Below, one piece after another: positions 19,474 to 28,990 of a stretch of 50,641 nucleotides of DNA. Origin of the DNA: Fidelibacterota bacterium (GTDB taxonomy: Bacteria; Fidelibacterota; Marinisomatia; Marinisomatales; Marinisomataceae); contig JADHQL010000002.1 in assembly GCA_016777965.1 (NCBI GenBank), positions 1 to 50,641 on the forward strand, in the 5' to 3' direction. Made by a program: the position numbers and the translations under genes. The notes below the pieces were generated by a model. That model was given only the letters and a program-made list of their open reading frames with translations, was not told where the DNA came from and did not search any database. The number at the start of each line of letters is the position of its first letter. The first letter of the stretch is position 1.

Positions 19474-22011
19474 ATGAAAAGTTCACAAATTAGAGAATCA
19501 TTTATCAGCTTTTTTGAAAGCAAAAGTCATGCTCGTGTACCAAGTGCGCCGGTTCTTCCAATTGGAGATAAGTCCTTGCTATTTACAAATGCTGGAATGA
19601 ATCAGTTCAAAGCAATTTTCTTGAATACAGAAGAACCTAAAGATTTACGAGTAGCAAATAGTCAAAAATGCATTAGAGTTAGCGGAAAGCATAATGATTT
19701 AGAAGAAGTTGGAAGAGACGGATTCCATCATACTTTTTTTGAAATGCTTGGCAATTGGTCATTCGGTGATTATTACAAAAAAGAAGCAATTGAATGGTCA
19801 TGGGAATTGTTTACAAAAGTTTGGAAACTAGATAAATCCAGATTGTGGGTTACTGTTTATGAAGAAGACGACGAAGCTTTCGACTTATGGAAAACTCAAA
19901 CAGATATAGACCCAAATCGAATAATTCGTTCTGGTGCAAAGGATAATTTTTGGGAAATGGCTGAAACTGGACCATGTGGTCCATGTTCTGAAATTCATTA
20001 CTATGTTGGAAGCAATCCAACAGATCAACAAGCTGAGCTGGTTAATAATTCTTCAGAGTATTGGGAATTATGGAATCTTGTATTTATTCAATTTAATCGC
20101 CTCAAAGATGGAAATATGGAGGATTTGCCAAAAAAACATGTAGACACTGGTGCAGGACTTGAAAGAATTTGTTCAGTATTGCAAAACAAAGATTCCAATT
20201 ATAAAACTGATTTATTTTCAAAAACGATTGAAGATTTAGAAAATTTTTCTAACACAAAATATCAAGATTTTGAGGTTTCATATAATGTTATTTGTGATCA
20301 TATAAGAATGCTGTCATTTGCAATTGCTGATGGAGTTATTCCATCAAATGATGGTAGAGGTTATGTTCTGAGAAGAGTTCTAAGAAGAGGTTCAAAATTT
20401 GCTATGAATTTAGAAATTAAAGAACCGATTCTATACAAATTGGTTGATTCAGTGGTTTCGACTATGTCTTCTCATTATCCAGAGCTAAAAGAAAAACAAG
20501 AATATATTGAGCAAACTATTCTTTCAGAAGAACAGTCATTCTTGCGAACGCTTGAAAATGGAGTTATTCAATTTGAAAAAATTGTAAGCAGTACATCTGG
20601 ATCAGAAATACATGGGAAAGATGCATTTAAGCTATATGATACTTATGGATTTCCACTTGATTTAACTCAGCTTATGGCTGAAGAAAGAAAGATGACTGTT
20701 GATATTGATGGTTTTGATGTTGAAATGAAAAATCAAAAAGAGTTAGCTAAATCTGGTCAAAAATTTGAAATGGATAATCTTCATTTAAAATGGAACTTAG
20801 AAACTAAAAGCAGCCATTCGATTTTTGTTGGTTATGAAAATGAGAGTATTTCTTCGAAAATTATAAATCATGCTGAAAGCGGAGACGACATAATAATCAT
20901 TCTAGAAAATACACCTTTTTATTCCGAGTCTGGAGGTCAAATTGGCGATACAGGTATAATAAAGAATGATGACTTTTCAGCTAGAGTCAATGATACCCAA
21001 AAAAATGGAGATTATGTTTTACATATATGCACACTAACAAATGGTGCTATTGGTGACAATCTTTCTGTAGATTGCATGATAGACGCTGATAGAAGAAATA
21101 ACATTAAATTGAATCATACAGCAACCCACTTACTTCATCAATCGTTAAAAGATGTTTTAGGTAGCCATGTAAATCAGGCAGGGTCTTTAGTTCATCCAGA
21201 ATATTTAAGGTTTGATATTACCCATCCAAATAAAATTTCTTCAAAGGAATTAGAATCTATCGAGTTAATTGTAAACCAGAAAATAGATGATAATATCACA
21301 GTTGAAACAAGTATCAAAAGTTTGGAAGAGGCAAAAAAAGAGGGCGCTTCTGCATTGTTTGGTGAAAAATATGGAGATCAAGTAAGGGTAGTTACAATAG
21401 GCGAGTTTTCAAAAGAATTATGTGGAGGAACCCATGTTACAAGTACAGGTAAAATACATAAATTCAAAATTAAGCATGATAAAGCAATCTCATCTGGAAT
21501 TCGAAGAATAAACGCTGTCACTCATAATCAAGTTGATTTGTATTTAAAGGAAAATTTAGAAGTACTAGGATTACAAAAAAAAGCAGAGCAGAAGAAAGCA
21601 GAAGAAAAGCAAAGCCAATCCATTTTACTTGATAGTGTAAATGTTGATTTAATAGTAAGTAAGCCAATAAAGGAAATTAATGGAACTCATTTATTTTTTA
21701 GCAAAGCTGAGCTAGGAATCGCTTCAGATTTAAAAAGCTTGAATAAAAAAATTAAAAGTAAGATAGATTCAGGAATAATATTTCTGTTTACTGAAATTGA
21801 AAATAAAACAACAATATCTGTTGGCATCTCTGATGACTTAATTGCTAAAAATTTAAAAGCTGGAGATTTGGTAAAATCTATTGCATTAGAACTTCAAGGC
21901 GGAGGTGGTGGTAGAGAGGATTTTGCTATGGCTGGAATACCTCATACGAATGCAGATGATTTAAAAGCAGTTGTTGAAAAAATAATTTTAAGTATTTTGG
22001 AGGAAATATAA
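19474..22011 (+). CDS. alaS: Alanyl-tRNA synthetase
   Basis: FFESKSHARVPSAPVLP, HHTFFEMLGNWSFGDYYKKEAI, NHTATHLLH, CGGTHV, GGGGGREDFAMAG. Confidence 0.97.
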   Translation: MKSSQIRESFISFFESKSHARVPSAPVLPIGDKSLLFTNAGMNQFKAIFLNTEEPKDLRVANSQKCIRVSGKHNDLEEVGRDGFHHTFFEMLGNWSFGDYYKKEAIEWSWELFTKVWKLDKSRLWVTVYEEDDEAFDLWKTQTDIDPNRIIRSGAKDNFWEMAETGPCGPCSEIHYYVGSNPTDQQAELVNNSSEYWELWNLVFIQFNRLKDGNMEDLPKKHVDTGAGLERICSVLQNKDSNYKTDLFSKTIEDLENFSNTKYQDFEVSYNVICDHIRMLSFAIADGVIPSNDGRGYVLRRVLRRGSKFAMNLEIKEPILYKLVDSVVSTMSSHYPELKEKQEYIEQTILSEEQSFLRTLENGVIQFEKIVSSTSGSEIHGKDAFKLYDTYGFPLDLTQLMAEERKMTVDIDGFDVEMKNQKELAKSGQKFEMDNLHLKWNLETKSSHSIFVGYENESISSKIINHAESGDDIIIILENTPFYSESGGQIGDTGIIKNDDFSARVNDTQKNGDYVLHICTLTNGAIGDNLSVDCMIDADRRNNIKLNHTATHLLHQSLKDVLGSHVNQAGSLVHPEYLRFDITHPNKISSKELESIELIVNQKIDDNITVETSIKSLEEAKKEGASALFGEKYGDQVRVVTIGEFSKELCGGTHVTSTGKIHKFKIKHDKAISSGIRRINAVTHNQVDLYLKENLEVLGLQKKAEQKKAEEKQSQSILLDSVNVDLIVSKPIKEINGTHLFFSKAELGIASDLKSLNKKIKSKIDSGIIFLFTEIENKTTISVGISDDLIAKNLKAGDLVKSIALELQGGGGGREDFAMAGIPHTNADDLKAVVEKIILSILEEI

Positions 22012-22445
22012 TGCAATTTCAAAAATTAAATAATTCATTCATCGTTTATGTAGAGAAGGGTGAAAAAGTTATAGAAACATTAACCAACTTTTGTATTGAA
22101 AATAATATTCATTCAGGACAATTAGCAGGAATTGGAGCAGTCAAAAATGTTGACATTGGAGCATACGATATTAATACAAAAGATTATATTCGTAGAAAAT
22201 TTGATGAAATATTAGAGTTATTATCATTTCAAGGAAATGTAGCATTGAAAGATGGAAAACCATTATTACATGCTCACATCACCCTAGGAACCCATAAAAT
22301 GGAGGTTTTTGGAGGGCATTTATTTGAAATGGAAGTAGCTGCAGTTGGAGAATTCATTATTCATAATTTTAGAGATGAAACTCATCGAAAAATGAATGAT
22401 GAAATAGGACTTGCAACATTAAGTTTATGTAAAATCGAGGAGTAA
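22011..22445 (+). CDS. PPC/DUF296-domain DNA-binding-like protein
   Basis: IHSGQLAGIGAVKNVDIGAYD...LHAHITLGTHKMEVFGGHLFEMEVAAVGEFII. Confidence 0.85.
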   Translation: MQFQKLNNSFIVYVEKGEKVIETLTNFCIENNIHSGQLAGIGAVKNVDIGAYDINTKDYIRRKFDEILELLSFQGNVALKDGKPLLHAHITLGTHKMEVFGGHLFEMEVAAVGEFIIHNFRDETHRKMNDEIGLATLSLCKIEE

Positions 22446-22447
22446 TT

Positions 22448-22810
22448 ATGTCAAAATTTAAATCACCAAATCCTGTTGGGCCATACTCAATGTTTAGAAA
22501 ATTATCTTCCGGAGGTTGGATAACCTCAGGACAGATTCCCATCGATCCTGAAAATGGTACTTTGAACAATAATAGTGTCGAAGAAGAGGTTATACAAGTT
22601 TTTGATAATCTTGAAGCTGTTTTATCTGATAATGGAAAATCTTTAAATGATGTTAGAAAATTTTTAGTTTTTTTAACAGATTTGTCAATTACTCCATTGG
22701 TTAATGCTGAAATTGAAAAAAGGCTTAATAAACCATTTCCTGCTAGATCAACAATTCAAGTTGCAGGTTTACCAATGGGAGCAAATGTTGAGGTAGAATG
22801 CTTAGGGTAA
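22448..22810 (+). CDS. RidA/YjgF family reactive enamine/imine deaminase
   Basis: NPVGPYSMFRKLSSGGWITSGQIPIDPENG...FPARSTIQVAGLPMGANVEVE. Confidence 0.9.
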   Translation: MSKFKSPNPVGPYSMFRKLSSGGWITSGQIPIDPENGTLNNNSVEEEVIQVFDNLEAVLSDNGKSLNDVRKFLVFLTDLSITPLVNAEIEKRLNKPFPARSTIQVAGLPMGANVEVECLG

Positions 22811-23235
22811 TAAAGAAGATTTTCATAGGGATGATTCTAATTTCTCTATGTTTTACCCAGCAGAAGATTGATTTTAGAACTGCAGAAGAACAAGCGAAAG
22901 ATCCTAATATAGCTCTAAAAAAATCTTTGATTTTTCCAGGTGTAGGACAATTATACAATGATCAAAAAATCAAGGGATATACCTTAATTGTTGCTGAACT
23001 TTTTTCTTTATATAGTTTTAACGAAAATAGAAAAAAATATAAAAATTACAATGAGAGTTATAACAAATCTCAAGATTATTATTTAAGAGAGAGAAATCGT
23101 TTTGCTTGGATTGCAATTGGATTATATTTTTATGGAATTTTAGATTCTGTTGTTGAAGCACATCTAGATGATTTTGATAAAATAGTTAAAGAAAACGATC
23201 CGCAATCAGAGGCAGGAGATATTGATGGAAAATAA
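22798..23235 (+). CDS. DUF5683-like membrane protein
   Basis: KKSLIFPGVGQLYNDQKIKGYTLIVAELFSLYSF, TM segments. Confidence 0.6.
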   Translation: MLRVIKKIFIGMILISLCFTQQKIDFRTAEEQAKDPNIALKKSLIFPGVGQLYNDQKIKGYTLIVAELFSLYSFNENRKKYKNYNESYNKSQDYYLRERNRFAWIAIGLYFYGILDSVVEAHLDDFDKIVKENDPQSEAGDIDGK

Positions 23236-24622
23236 TAGAGAACAATGGAGTTCAAAAGCTAGTTTCATTTTAGCAGCTGCAGGATCAGCTGTAGGTCTTG
23301 GAAATATTTGGAAATTTCCATATATAGCTGGAGAAAATGGCGGAGCTGCTTTCTTATTTATTTATTTAATTTGCATTATTTTAATTGGTCTACCAATTCT
23401 TAACATTGAAATATTGTTAGGTAGAGCTACTAAAAAAAATCCAGTGGGAGCATTTAAAACGCTCACAAATAATCCTTTTTGGAAATATGTAGGAGCCTTG
23501 GGCGTTCTAGCAAGTTTTACCATTTTGTCATTTTATAGTATTGTTGGTGGATGGTCTTTGGCTTACACGTATGAAGCTTTAGTAGGAACTTTCAATACTC
23601 CAGCATTTGCAAATCCTTCAACGGCAGGTGATTTTTTTAATTTTAGAAATAGTAGTCCTCTATGGGTATTAGGATATCATACTCTATTTCTATCTGTGGT
23701 TGTGTTTATTCTTTTATCAGGGGTAAGGGCAGGTCTTGAAAAAGCCAGCAAGTTTCTTATGCCAATATTGCTATTTATTTTGATGATATTGGTTGTGCAG
23801 GGATTAATTCTTCCAGATGCCAATAAAGGTGTATCATTCTTATTTGAGCCAGATTGGTCCAAGATTAATGGCCAGACATTCCTCCTTGCTTTAGGACATG
23901 CTTTTTTTACTTTGAGTTTAGGTATGGGAGCAATGATGACATACGGAAGCTATTTATCAGATAAAGACGATATTGTCAATGCATCGTATTTGGTTGCATT
24001 TTTAGATACTACCATTGCTATTTTAGCAGGGGTGGCAATATTCACTGTAGTGTTTTCATCGGGCTATGATCCTACAGCTGGACCAGGACTGGTATTTCAT
24101 GTACTACCACCTTTATTATCAAACCTAGTTGGAGGGTATATATTTGCATTTTTATTCTTTTTACTACTATCTATCGCTGCAGTTACATCTGGAATTTCAA
24201 TTTTAGAGGTAAGCGTTGCTTATTTAGTTGATGAGAGAAAAATGTCTAGAAATAAATCAGTATTACTTATGGCTGGCTTAGTATATCTTGCAGCTATTCC
24301 ATGTGCATTGTCGTTTAATGTTCTTTCTGACTATACTTTTAACTTTCAAGATAAAGCTCTTACATTTTTTGATGTTGCTGATTATTTGGCTTCAAATATT
24401 CTACTGCCTTTTGGAGGATTCTTCTTAGCAGTTTTTTGTGGATATGTGTGGGGTATTGATGAGGTTATTAGAAATTTATTAATTGGTGAATCAAATTCGA
24501 TATATTTTGGTAATGGAATTTTAAAATCAAAAGGATTTAAGCCTGTATTTAGTTTCACTGTAAAATATATTTGTCCAGTACTTATTTTTCTTGTCTTCCT
24601 TTACTCAATTGGATGGATATAA
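23222..24622 (+). CDS. Sodium-dependent transporter, NSS/SNF family
   Basis: QWSSKASFILAAAGSAVGLGNIWKFPYIAGENGGAAFLFIYL. Confidence 0.95.
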   Translation: MMENNREQWSSKASFILAAAGSAVGLGNIWKFPYIAGENGGAAFLFIYLICIILIGLPILNIEILLGRATKKNPVGAFKTLTNNPFWKYVGALGVLASFTILSFYSIVGGWSLAYTYEALVGTFNTPAFANPSTAGDFFNFRNSSPLWVLGYHTLFLSVVVFILLSGVRAGLEKASKFLMPILLFILMILVVQGLILPDANKGVSFLFEPDWSKINGQTFLLALGHAFFTLSLGMGAMMTYGSYLSDKDDIVNASYLVAFLDTTIAILAGVAIFTVVFSSGYDPTAGPGLVFHVLPPLLSNLVGGYIFAFLFFLLLSIAAVTSGISILEVSVAYLVDERKMSRNKSVLLMAGLVYLAAIPCALSFNVLSDYTFNFQDKALTFFDVADYLASNILLPFGGFFLAVFCGYVWGIDEVIRNLLIGESNSIYFGNGILKSKGFKPVFSFTVKYICPVLIFLVFLYSIGWI

Positions 24623-24627
24623 ATTAA

Positions 24628-25389
24628 ATGATAAAAAGACTTTTTCCAGAAGATTCAAGTCAGTTTAATTTTCTGCAGAATATTTTTAAATCTATTGATA
24701 AGGAATTAATCGACAGATTAGAAATGTTTTTTCCAATGTGGTGCGTATTATCTTTTAAACATTATTTAATCAAGTCATATGATATTTATGTTATTTTCAA
24801 TCCCATTGATTTTGAAAATAATGAAAAATATATTTTTTCACTTAACAGCTATGATTGGTTTGGTGTAATTAGTATCGTTTTACATACCATTTTTCTTTTA
24901 TACCTAATGAAAAAATTTGATTATTTTGGTCCATTTAGAACAGTAAAATCGGATTTCCAAACAAATTTCCTATTGCTTGTTTCACTTTTTAGTTTAATAA
25001 ATATTTTTATCCATGGAAAGTTGATGATAGGGTTATTTTTATTGAATGTTGTTCTATATGTAATTTATAGATCATACAGTTATTTCAGTATTTCTCTAGG
25101 ACTATTTTTAAGCACTCTTACTTTATTTTTATCTCTAAGATTTAATGAGCCAGTACTTGCTACTAGCGCAGCCATATATATACCTTTTTTAGTTTCTTCT
25201 TTATTATTTAAATCAAGGGAACAAATTGTTTATGCTCAAAAATATCTTCCCTTAATTATTTTTATTTTCATTTCTTCTAAAGAATTATGGTTTGGATTTA
25301 TTGGTCTTCTATACTTCCTCTTTTTTAATATGTATTACTATTTTTCCTCTAAAAGAAAGTATGATTTTTTAAGGTTTGATCAGGAATAA
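24628..25389 (+). CDS. Polytopic membrane protein, unknown function
   Basis: 253 aa, multiple hydrophobic segments; no family recognised. Confidence 0.5.
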   Translation: MIKRLFPEDSSQFNFLQNIFKSIDKELIDRLEMFFPMWCVLSFKHYLIKSYDIYVIFNPIDFENNEKYIFSLNSYDWFGVISIVLHTIFLLYLMKKFDYFGPFRTVKSDFQTNFLLLVSLFSLINIFIHGKLMIGLFLLNVVLYVIYRSYSYFSISLGLFLSTLTLFLSLRFNEPVLATSAAIYIPFLVSSLLFKSREQIVYAQKYLPLIIFIFISSKELWFGFIGLLYFLFFNMYYYFSSKRKYDFLRFDQE

Positions 25390-25410
25390 TAATATCCTGT
25401 TTTTTTTTAT
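25381..25410 (+). terminator. Putative Rho-independent terminator overlapping the end of the upstream ORF
   Basis: CAGGA-N9-TCCTG immediately followed by a run of T. Confidence 0.45.
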
Positions 25411-25509
25411 CTTTTTTGTTAAATTGTCCAATGTTAACCTTAGTTAAAGCTTTTTGTTCTAAAAAGTTGGTTACACAAACCATTCCACTAATTACGTCTG
25501 GAGATATTT

Positions 25510-26973
25510 ATGTCAAATAACGTTGAAAAGAAATTAACATTTGATGATGTTTTATTAGTTCCTAGAAAATCCTCTGTTTTACCCAAAGAAGTAGATTGTG
25601 CTACTAATCTTACAAAAAACATTACTTTAAATATTCCTATAATGAGTGCAGCTATGGACACTGTCACTGAATCTGAAATGGCAATTGCCTTGGCAAGACA
25701 AGGAGGTATCGGCGTTATTCACAAAAATTTAAGTATTGAAGCTCAAGCTTTAATGGTAGATAAAGTGAAAAGATATGAAAGTGGTATGATTAGAAATCCT
25801 ATTACTTTAGATCAAGAAAAGACAGTGCGAGATGCAAAACAACTAATGGAACAATATTCTATAGGAGGTTTACCTGTGTTATCCAAGGGTAAATTAGTGG
25901 GAATTATCACAAAAAGAGATATTCGTTTTGAATCAGATTTAAACACTCTTGTTAAAGATAGAATGACTTCAAAAAATTTAATTACAGTAGACTCTGATAC
26001 AAGTAACGAAGATGCCAAGAAAATTCTTCAAAAACACAGAATTGAAAGATTGTTAGTTGTTGATAAGCAAAATAATCTTGATGGTTTAATTACTGTTAAA
26101 GATTTAACCAAGAAAGAGGAATTTCCTTTCTCAACAAAAGATAATAATGGAAGATTGAGAGTTGCAGCTGCTATCAGTGTTAGAGAAGATTGGAAAGAAA
26201 GGATCAAAGCGCTTATAAAAGTAGCAGTAGATGCAATTGTTGTTGATACAGCGCATGGCCACTCTGAATTTGTTTTAAAATTAGTTAAGGAATTAAAAAA
26301 AGAATTTCCAAATTTAGATTTGATTGCGGGAAATGTAGCAACTCCTGAAGCTACTGAAGATTTGATAAAAGCTGGTGCAGATTGCGTAAAAATTGGTATT
26401 GGTGCAGGCTCTAGTTGCACTACAAGAATCATTGCTGGAGTTGGAGTGCCACAGTTATCAGCTGTAATGGACTGTGCTCAGGTTGGAATAAAGCACAAAA
26501 TACCTATCATTGCTGACGGCGGTATAAGGTATAGTGGAGATATTGCTAAATCTTTGGCTGTTGGTGCAAATGTAGTAATGCTTGGAGGTATGCTTGCCGG
26601 AATGGATGAAAGCCCAGGAGAGACAATCGTTTTTGAAGGAAGAAGATATAAATCTTATAGAGGAATGGGCTCACTAGCTGCAATGAAAGAGGGGGGCGGA
26701 GAAAGATATTTTCAGCAAGAAAAAGATGAATTAAAATTGGTTCCAGAAGGAATCGAAGGAATGGTTCCATTTAGAGGTCCAGTTAATAATACAATTTTTC
26801 AGTTAATTGGAGGTTTAAAATCTTCAATGGGCTATTGCGGTGCTAAAGATTTGAAATCATTTTATAAAAATAAAAAACTTATTGAAATTTCATCTGCAGG
26901 AATTAAAGAAAGTCACCCTCACGAAGTGAGTATTATAAAGGAAGCCCCAAACTACCAGGGACACAATAAGTAA
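25510..26973 (+). CDS. guaB: IMP dehydrogenase
   Basis: LTFDDVLLVPRKSSVLPKEV, CBS domains, GIGAGSSCTTRIIAGVGVPQ. Confidence 0.97.
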   Translation: MSNNVEKKLTFDDVLLVPRKSSVLPKEVDCATNLTKNITLNIPIMSAAMDTVTESEMAIALARQGGIGVIHKNLSIEAQALMVDKVKRYESGMIRNPITLDQEKTVRDAKQLMEQYSIGGLPVLSKGKLVGIITKRDIRFESDLNTLVKDRMTSKNLITVDSDTSNEDAKKILQKHRIERLLVVDKQNNLDGLITVKDLTKKEEFPFSTKDNNGRLRVAAAISVREDWKERIKALIKVAVDAIVVDTAHGHSEFVLKLVKELKKEFPNLDLIAGNVATPEATEDLIKAGADCVKIGIGAGSSCTTRIIAGVGVPQLSAVMDCAQVGIKHKIPIIADGGIRYSGDIAKSLAVGANVVMLGGMLAGMDESPGETIVFEGRRYKSYRGMGSLAAMKEGGGERYFQQEKDELKLVPEGIEGMVPFRGPVNNTIFQLIGGLKSSMGYCGAKDLKSFYKNKKLIEISSAGIKESHPHEVSIIKEAPNYQGHNK

Positions 26974-26992
26974 TTCTTTATTTTAAAGAATT
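26972..26992. terminator. AT-rich hairpin between convergent guaB and rpsT, possible bidirectional terminator
   Basis: AATTCTTT-ATTTT-AAAGAATT, perfect 8-bp inverted repeat touching both stop codons. Confidence 0.35.
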
Positions 26993-27247
26993 TAAATAAT
27001 TAGCAATCTTAGATTTCTGCCTAGCAGCATTATTTTTATGGATAATATTTTTGCTGGCCATTTTATCAATGAATGAAACTGCACTTGAATAATATTCATC
27101 AGCAGCTTTTTTAGAGTCAGAAGATAATACATTTTTAATAAGTGTACGCATTCTTGACTTGTTTTGAGAGTTGATAGCTCTTCTCTTTAAGTCTTGTCTA
27201 TCTCTTTTAATTTGTTGTTTATGTCTATCCATAAAATGTAACCGCAA
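26978..27247 (-). CDS. rpsT: 30S ribosomal protein S20
   Basis: RRAINSQNKSRMRTLIKNV...IDKMASKNIIHKNNAARQKSKIANYLNSL. Confidence 0.93.
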   Translation of the reverse strand: MRLHFMDRHKQQIKRDRQDLKRRAINSQNKSRMRTLIKNVLSSDSKKAADEYYSSAVSFIDKMASKNIIHKNNAARQKSKIANYLNSLK

Positions 27248-27324
27248 CTTATTCTATTCAGAAATAGATGTCAATAATTTTCTAATTTGATTATGGTTTT
27301 AAGTTTTATCCTTTAAATTAAGCT

Positions 27325-28269
27325 ATGTCGTCAAAGAATTTGAAAGAAATAGCAGATAAAGCCAGAAAAAATGATTTTATTTCCATTTCTGAGTTAATGA
27401 CTGGTATTGAAAATAGAGTTTTTACAAGAAAAGAAGTATCCCAACTAATCTTCAAGGAATCTCATAAATCATTAAAGATTGGAATTACAGGTCCTCCTGG
27501 TGCAGGAAAAAGTTCACTAATGAACAAGCTTATTCCACTAATAAGGAAAGAAAATTTATCGATAGGAGTAATTGCAATTGATCCTTCAAGCCCAATTACT
27601 GGAGGTTCTTTTTTGGGAGATAGAGTAAGAATTAATAATGCTGTAAATGATAATAATGTTTTTGTAAGAAGTATGGGATCTAGAGCAGAGCTTGGTGGAG
27701 TAACTGAGTTAGCAGAAGATTTTAGTGATATTTTGGCGTTTAGTGGAAAAGATATAATTTTTATAGAAACCGTTGGAGTAGGACAATCTGAGTACAGTGT
27801 GTCAGAAATTGCTGATTTGACCACTTTAGTTTTTGTTCCTGAATCTGGAGATGAAATTCAACTTTTAAAAGCTGGAATTTTGGAATTAGCTGATATATTT
27901 GTTGTTAATAAGTCAGATAGAAAAGATTCTAATCTATTAGTAAAATCTATAAATAATATTTTATCATCAACTAAAAAAGACTCAAAGAAAATTCCAATTT
28001 TCAAAACAAGCTGTAAAACAGGAGAGGGTATTGAAGATTTTTCACAAGCTATTAGTTCATACTTCAAATCAATGAAAGACAATAAAGATATACAAGAAAA
28101 GCAAGTTTTAAGATATAATCGAAGAATAAAATCAATAGTTGAAAAAGATATTTTAAGTCAATTTTGGAATGAGGAAAGAACTGCTCTTTTAGATGGTATT
28201 GATAAAGCCTCAATAAAAGTAAAGTCACCATACGAGCTTGTTGATGAAATTAAAGGAAAAAATGAATAA
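27325..28269 (+). CDS. meaB: MeaB/ArgK family G-protein chaperone
   Basis: IGITGPPGAGKSSLMNKL, VIAIDPSSPITGGSFLGDRVRI, FIETVGVGQSE. Confidence 0.93.
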   Translation: MSSKNLKEIADKARKNDFISISELMTGIENRVFTRKEVSQLIFKESHKSLKIGITGPPGAGKSSLMNKLIPLIRKENLSIGVIAIDPSSPITGGSFLGDRVRINNAVNDNNVFVRSMGSRAELGGVTELAEDFSDILAFSGKDIIFIETVGVGQSEYSVSEIADLTTLVFVPESGDEIQLLKAGILELADIFVVNKSDRKDSNLLVKSINNILSSTKKDSKKIPIFKTSCKTGEGIEDFSQAISSYFKSMKDNKDIQEKQVLRYNRRIKSIVEKDILSQFWNEERTALLDGIDKASIKVKSPYELVDEIKGKNE

Positions 28270-28990
28270 TAATGATATGTCGATTGTAGATCATCTTGAA
28301 GAACTAAGATGGAGAATTTTAAAGTCTTTAGGTTCGATACTTTTAATGTCAGTTTTAACATTTAATTTTGCAAATTTTCTTGTAGATATTCTAATAAAAC
28401 CTGCTTCTCAAATTAATTCAGATTTAAACCTTCAGGTTTTAACAATTCAAGGTATGTTTCTTTTAAAATGGAATTTGGCTATCATTGGAGGAATTATTTT
28501 ATCTCTTCCAGTTATAACAGTTCAAGTTTGGAAATTTTTATCTCCAGGCCTTTATGATAAAGAAAAGAAGATACTAATTCCGCTGATTCTTACCGCATTT
28601 ATTTGTTTTATTTTAGGAGGTTTTTTTGCTTATAAGGTAATCTTACCTTTTTCTTTAGATTTTTTTGCATCTATGATAACAGCAGATATACAAAATAATT
28701 TCTCAATCAATTATTATTTTAGTTTTGTATTATCTTTGATGATTGGAGCAGGATTAATTTTCGAATTGCCTGTCGCATCCTTCTTATTTTCTTCAATTGG
28801 ATTAATTAATCCAGAATTTTTAAAAACATATAGAAGAGAAGCTATTGCTATAACAGTTGTTCTTTCTGCGATAATTACGCCTCCAGATCCAATTAGTCTT
28901 ATTATAATGTCTATTCCAATGTTAATCTTGTATGAAATAAGTATAGCCGTATCCTGGTTTGCTAATAAACTTTTTAATAATGAGAAATGA
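28262..28990 (+). CDS. tatC: Twin-arginine translocase subunit TatC (start moved from 28238)
   Basis: MSIVDHLEELRWRILKSL and six-TM pattern with LSAIITPPDPISLIIMSIPM. Confidence 0.93.
   Translation: MNNNDMSIVDHLEELRWRILKSLGSILLMSVLTFNFANFLVDILIKPASQINSDLNLQVLTIQGMFLLKWNLAIIGGIILSLPVITVQVWKFLSPGLYDKEKKILIPLILTAFICFILGGFFAYKVILPFSLDFFASMITADIQNNFSINYYFSFVLSLMIGAGLIFELPVASFLFSSIGLINPEFLKTYRREAIAITVVLSAIITPPDPISLIIMSIPMLILYEISIAVSWFANKLFNNEK

Noticed and set aside
19934-20143. 69-aa alternative-frame ORF inside alaS
   Set aside because: Out-of-frame in the catalytic domain region; no independent evidence.
26028-26432. 134-aa antisense ORF opposite guaB
   Set aside because: Shadow of IMP dehydrogenase coding sequence, low-complexity translation with no family motif.
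27462-27824. 120-aa antisense ORF opposite meaB
   Set aside because: Lies fully inside the conserved GTPase gene; no independent evidence.
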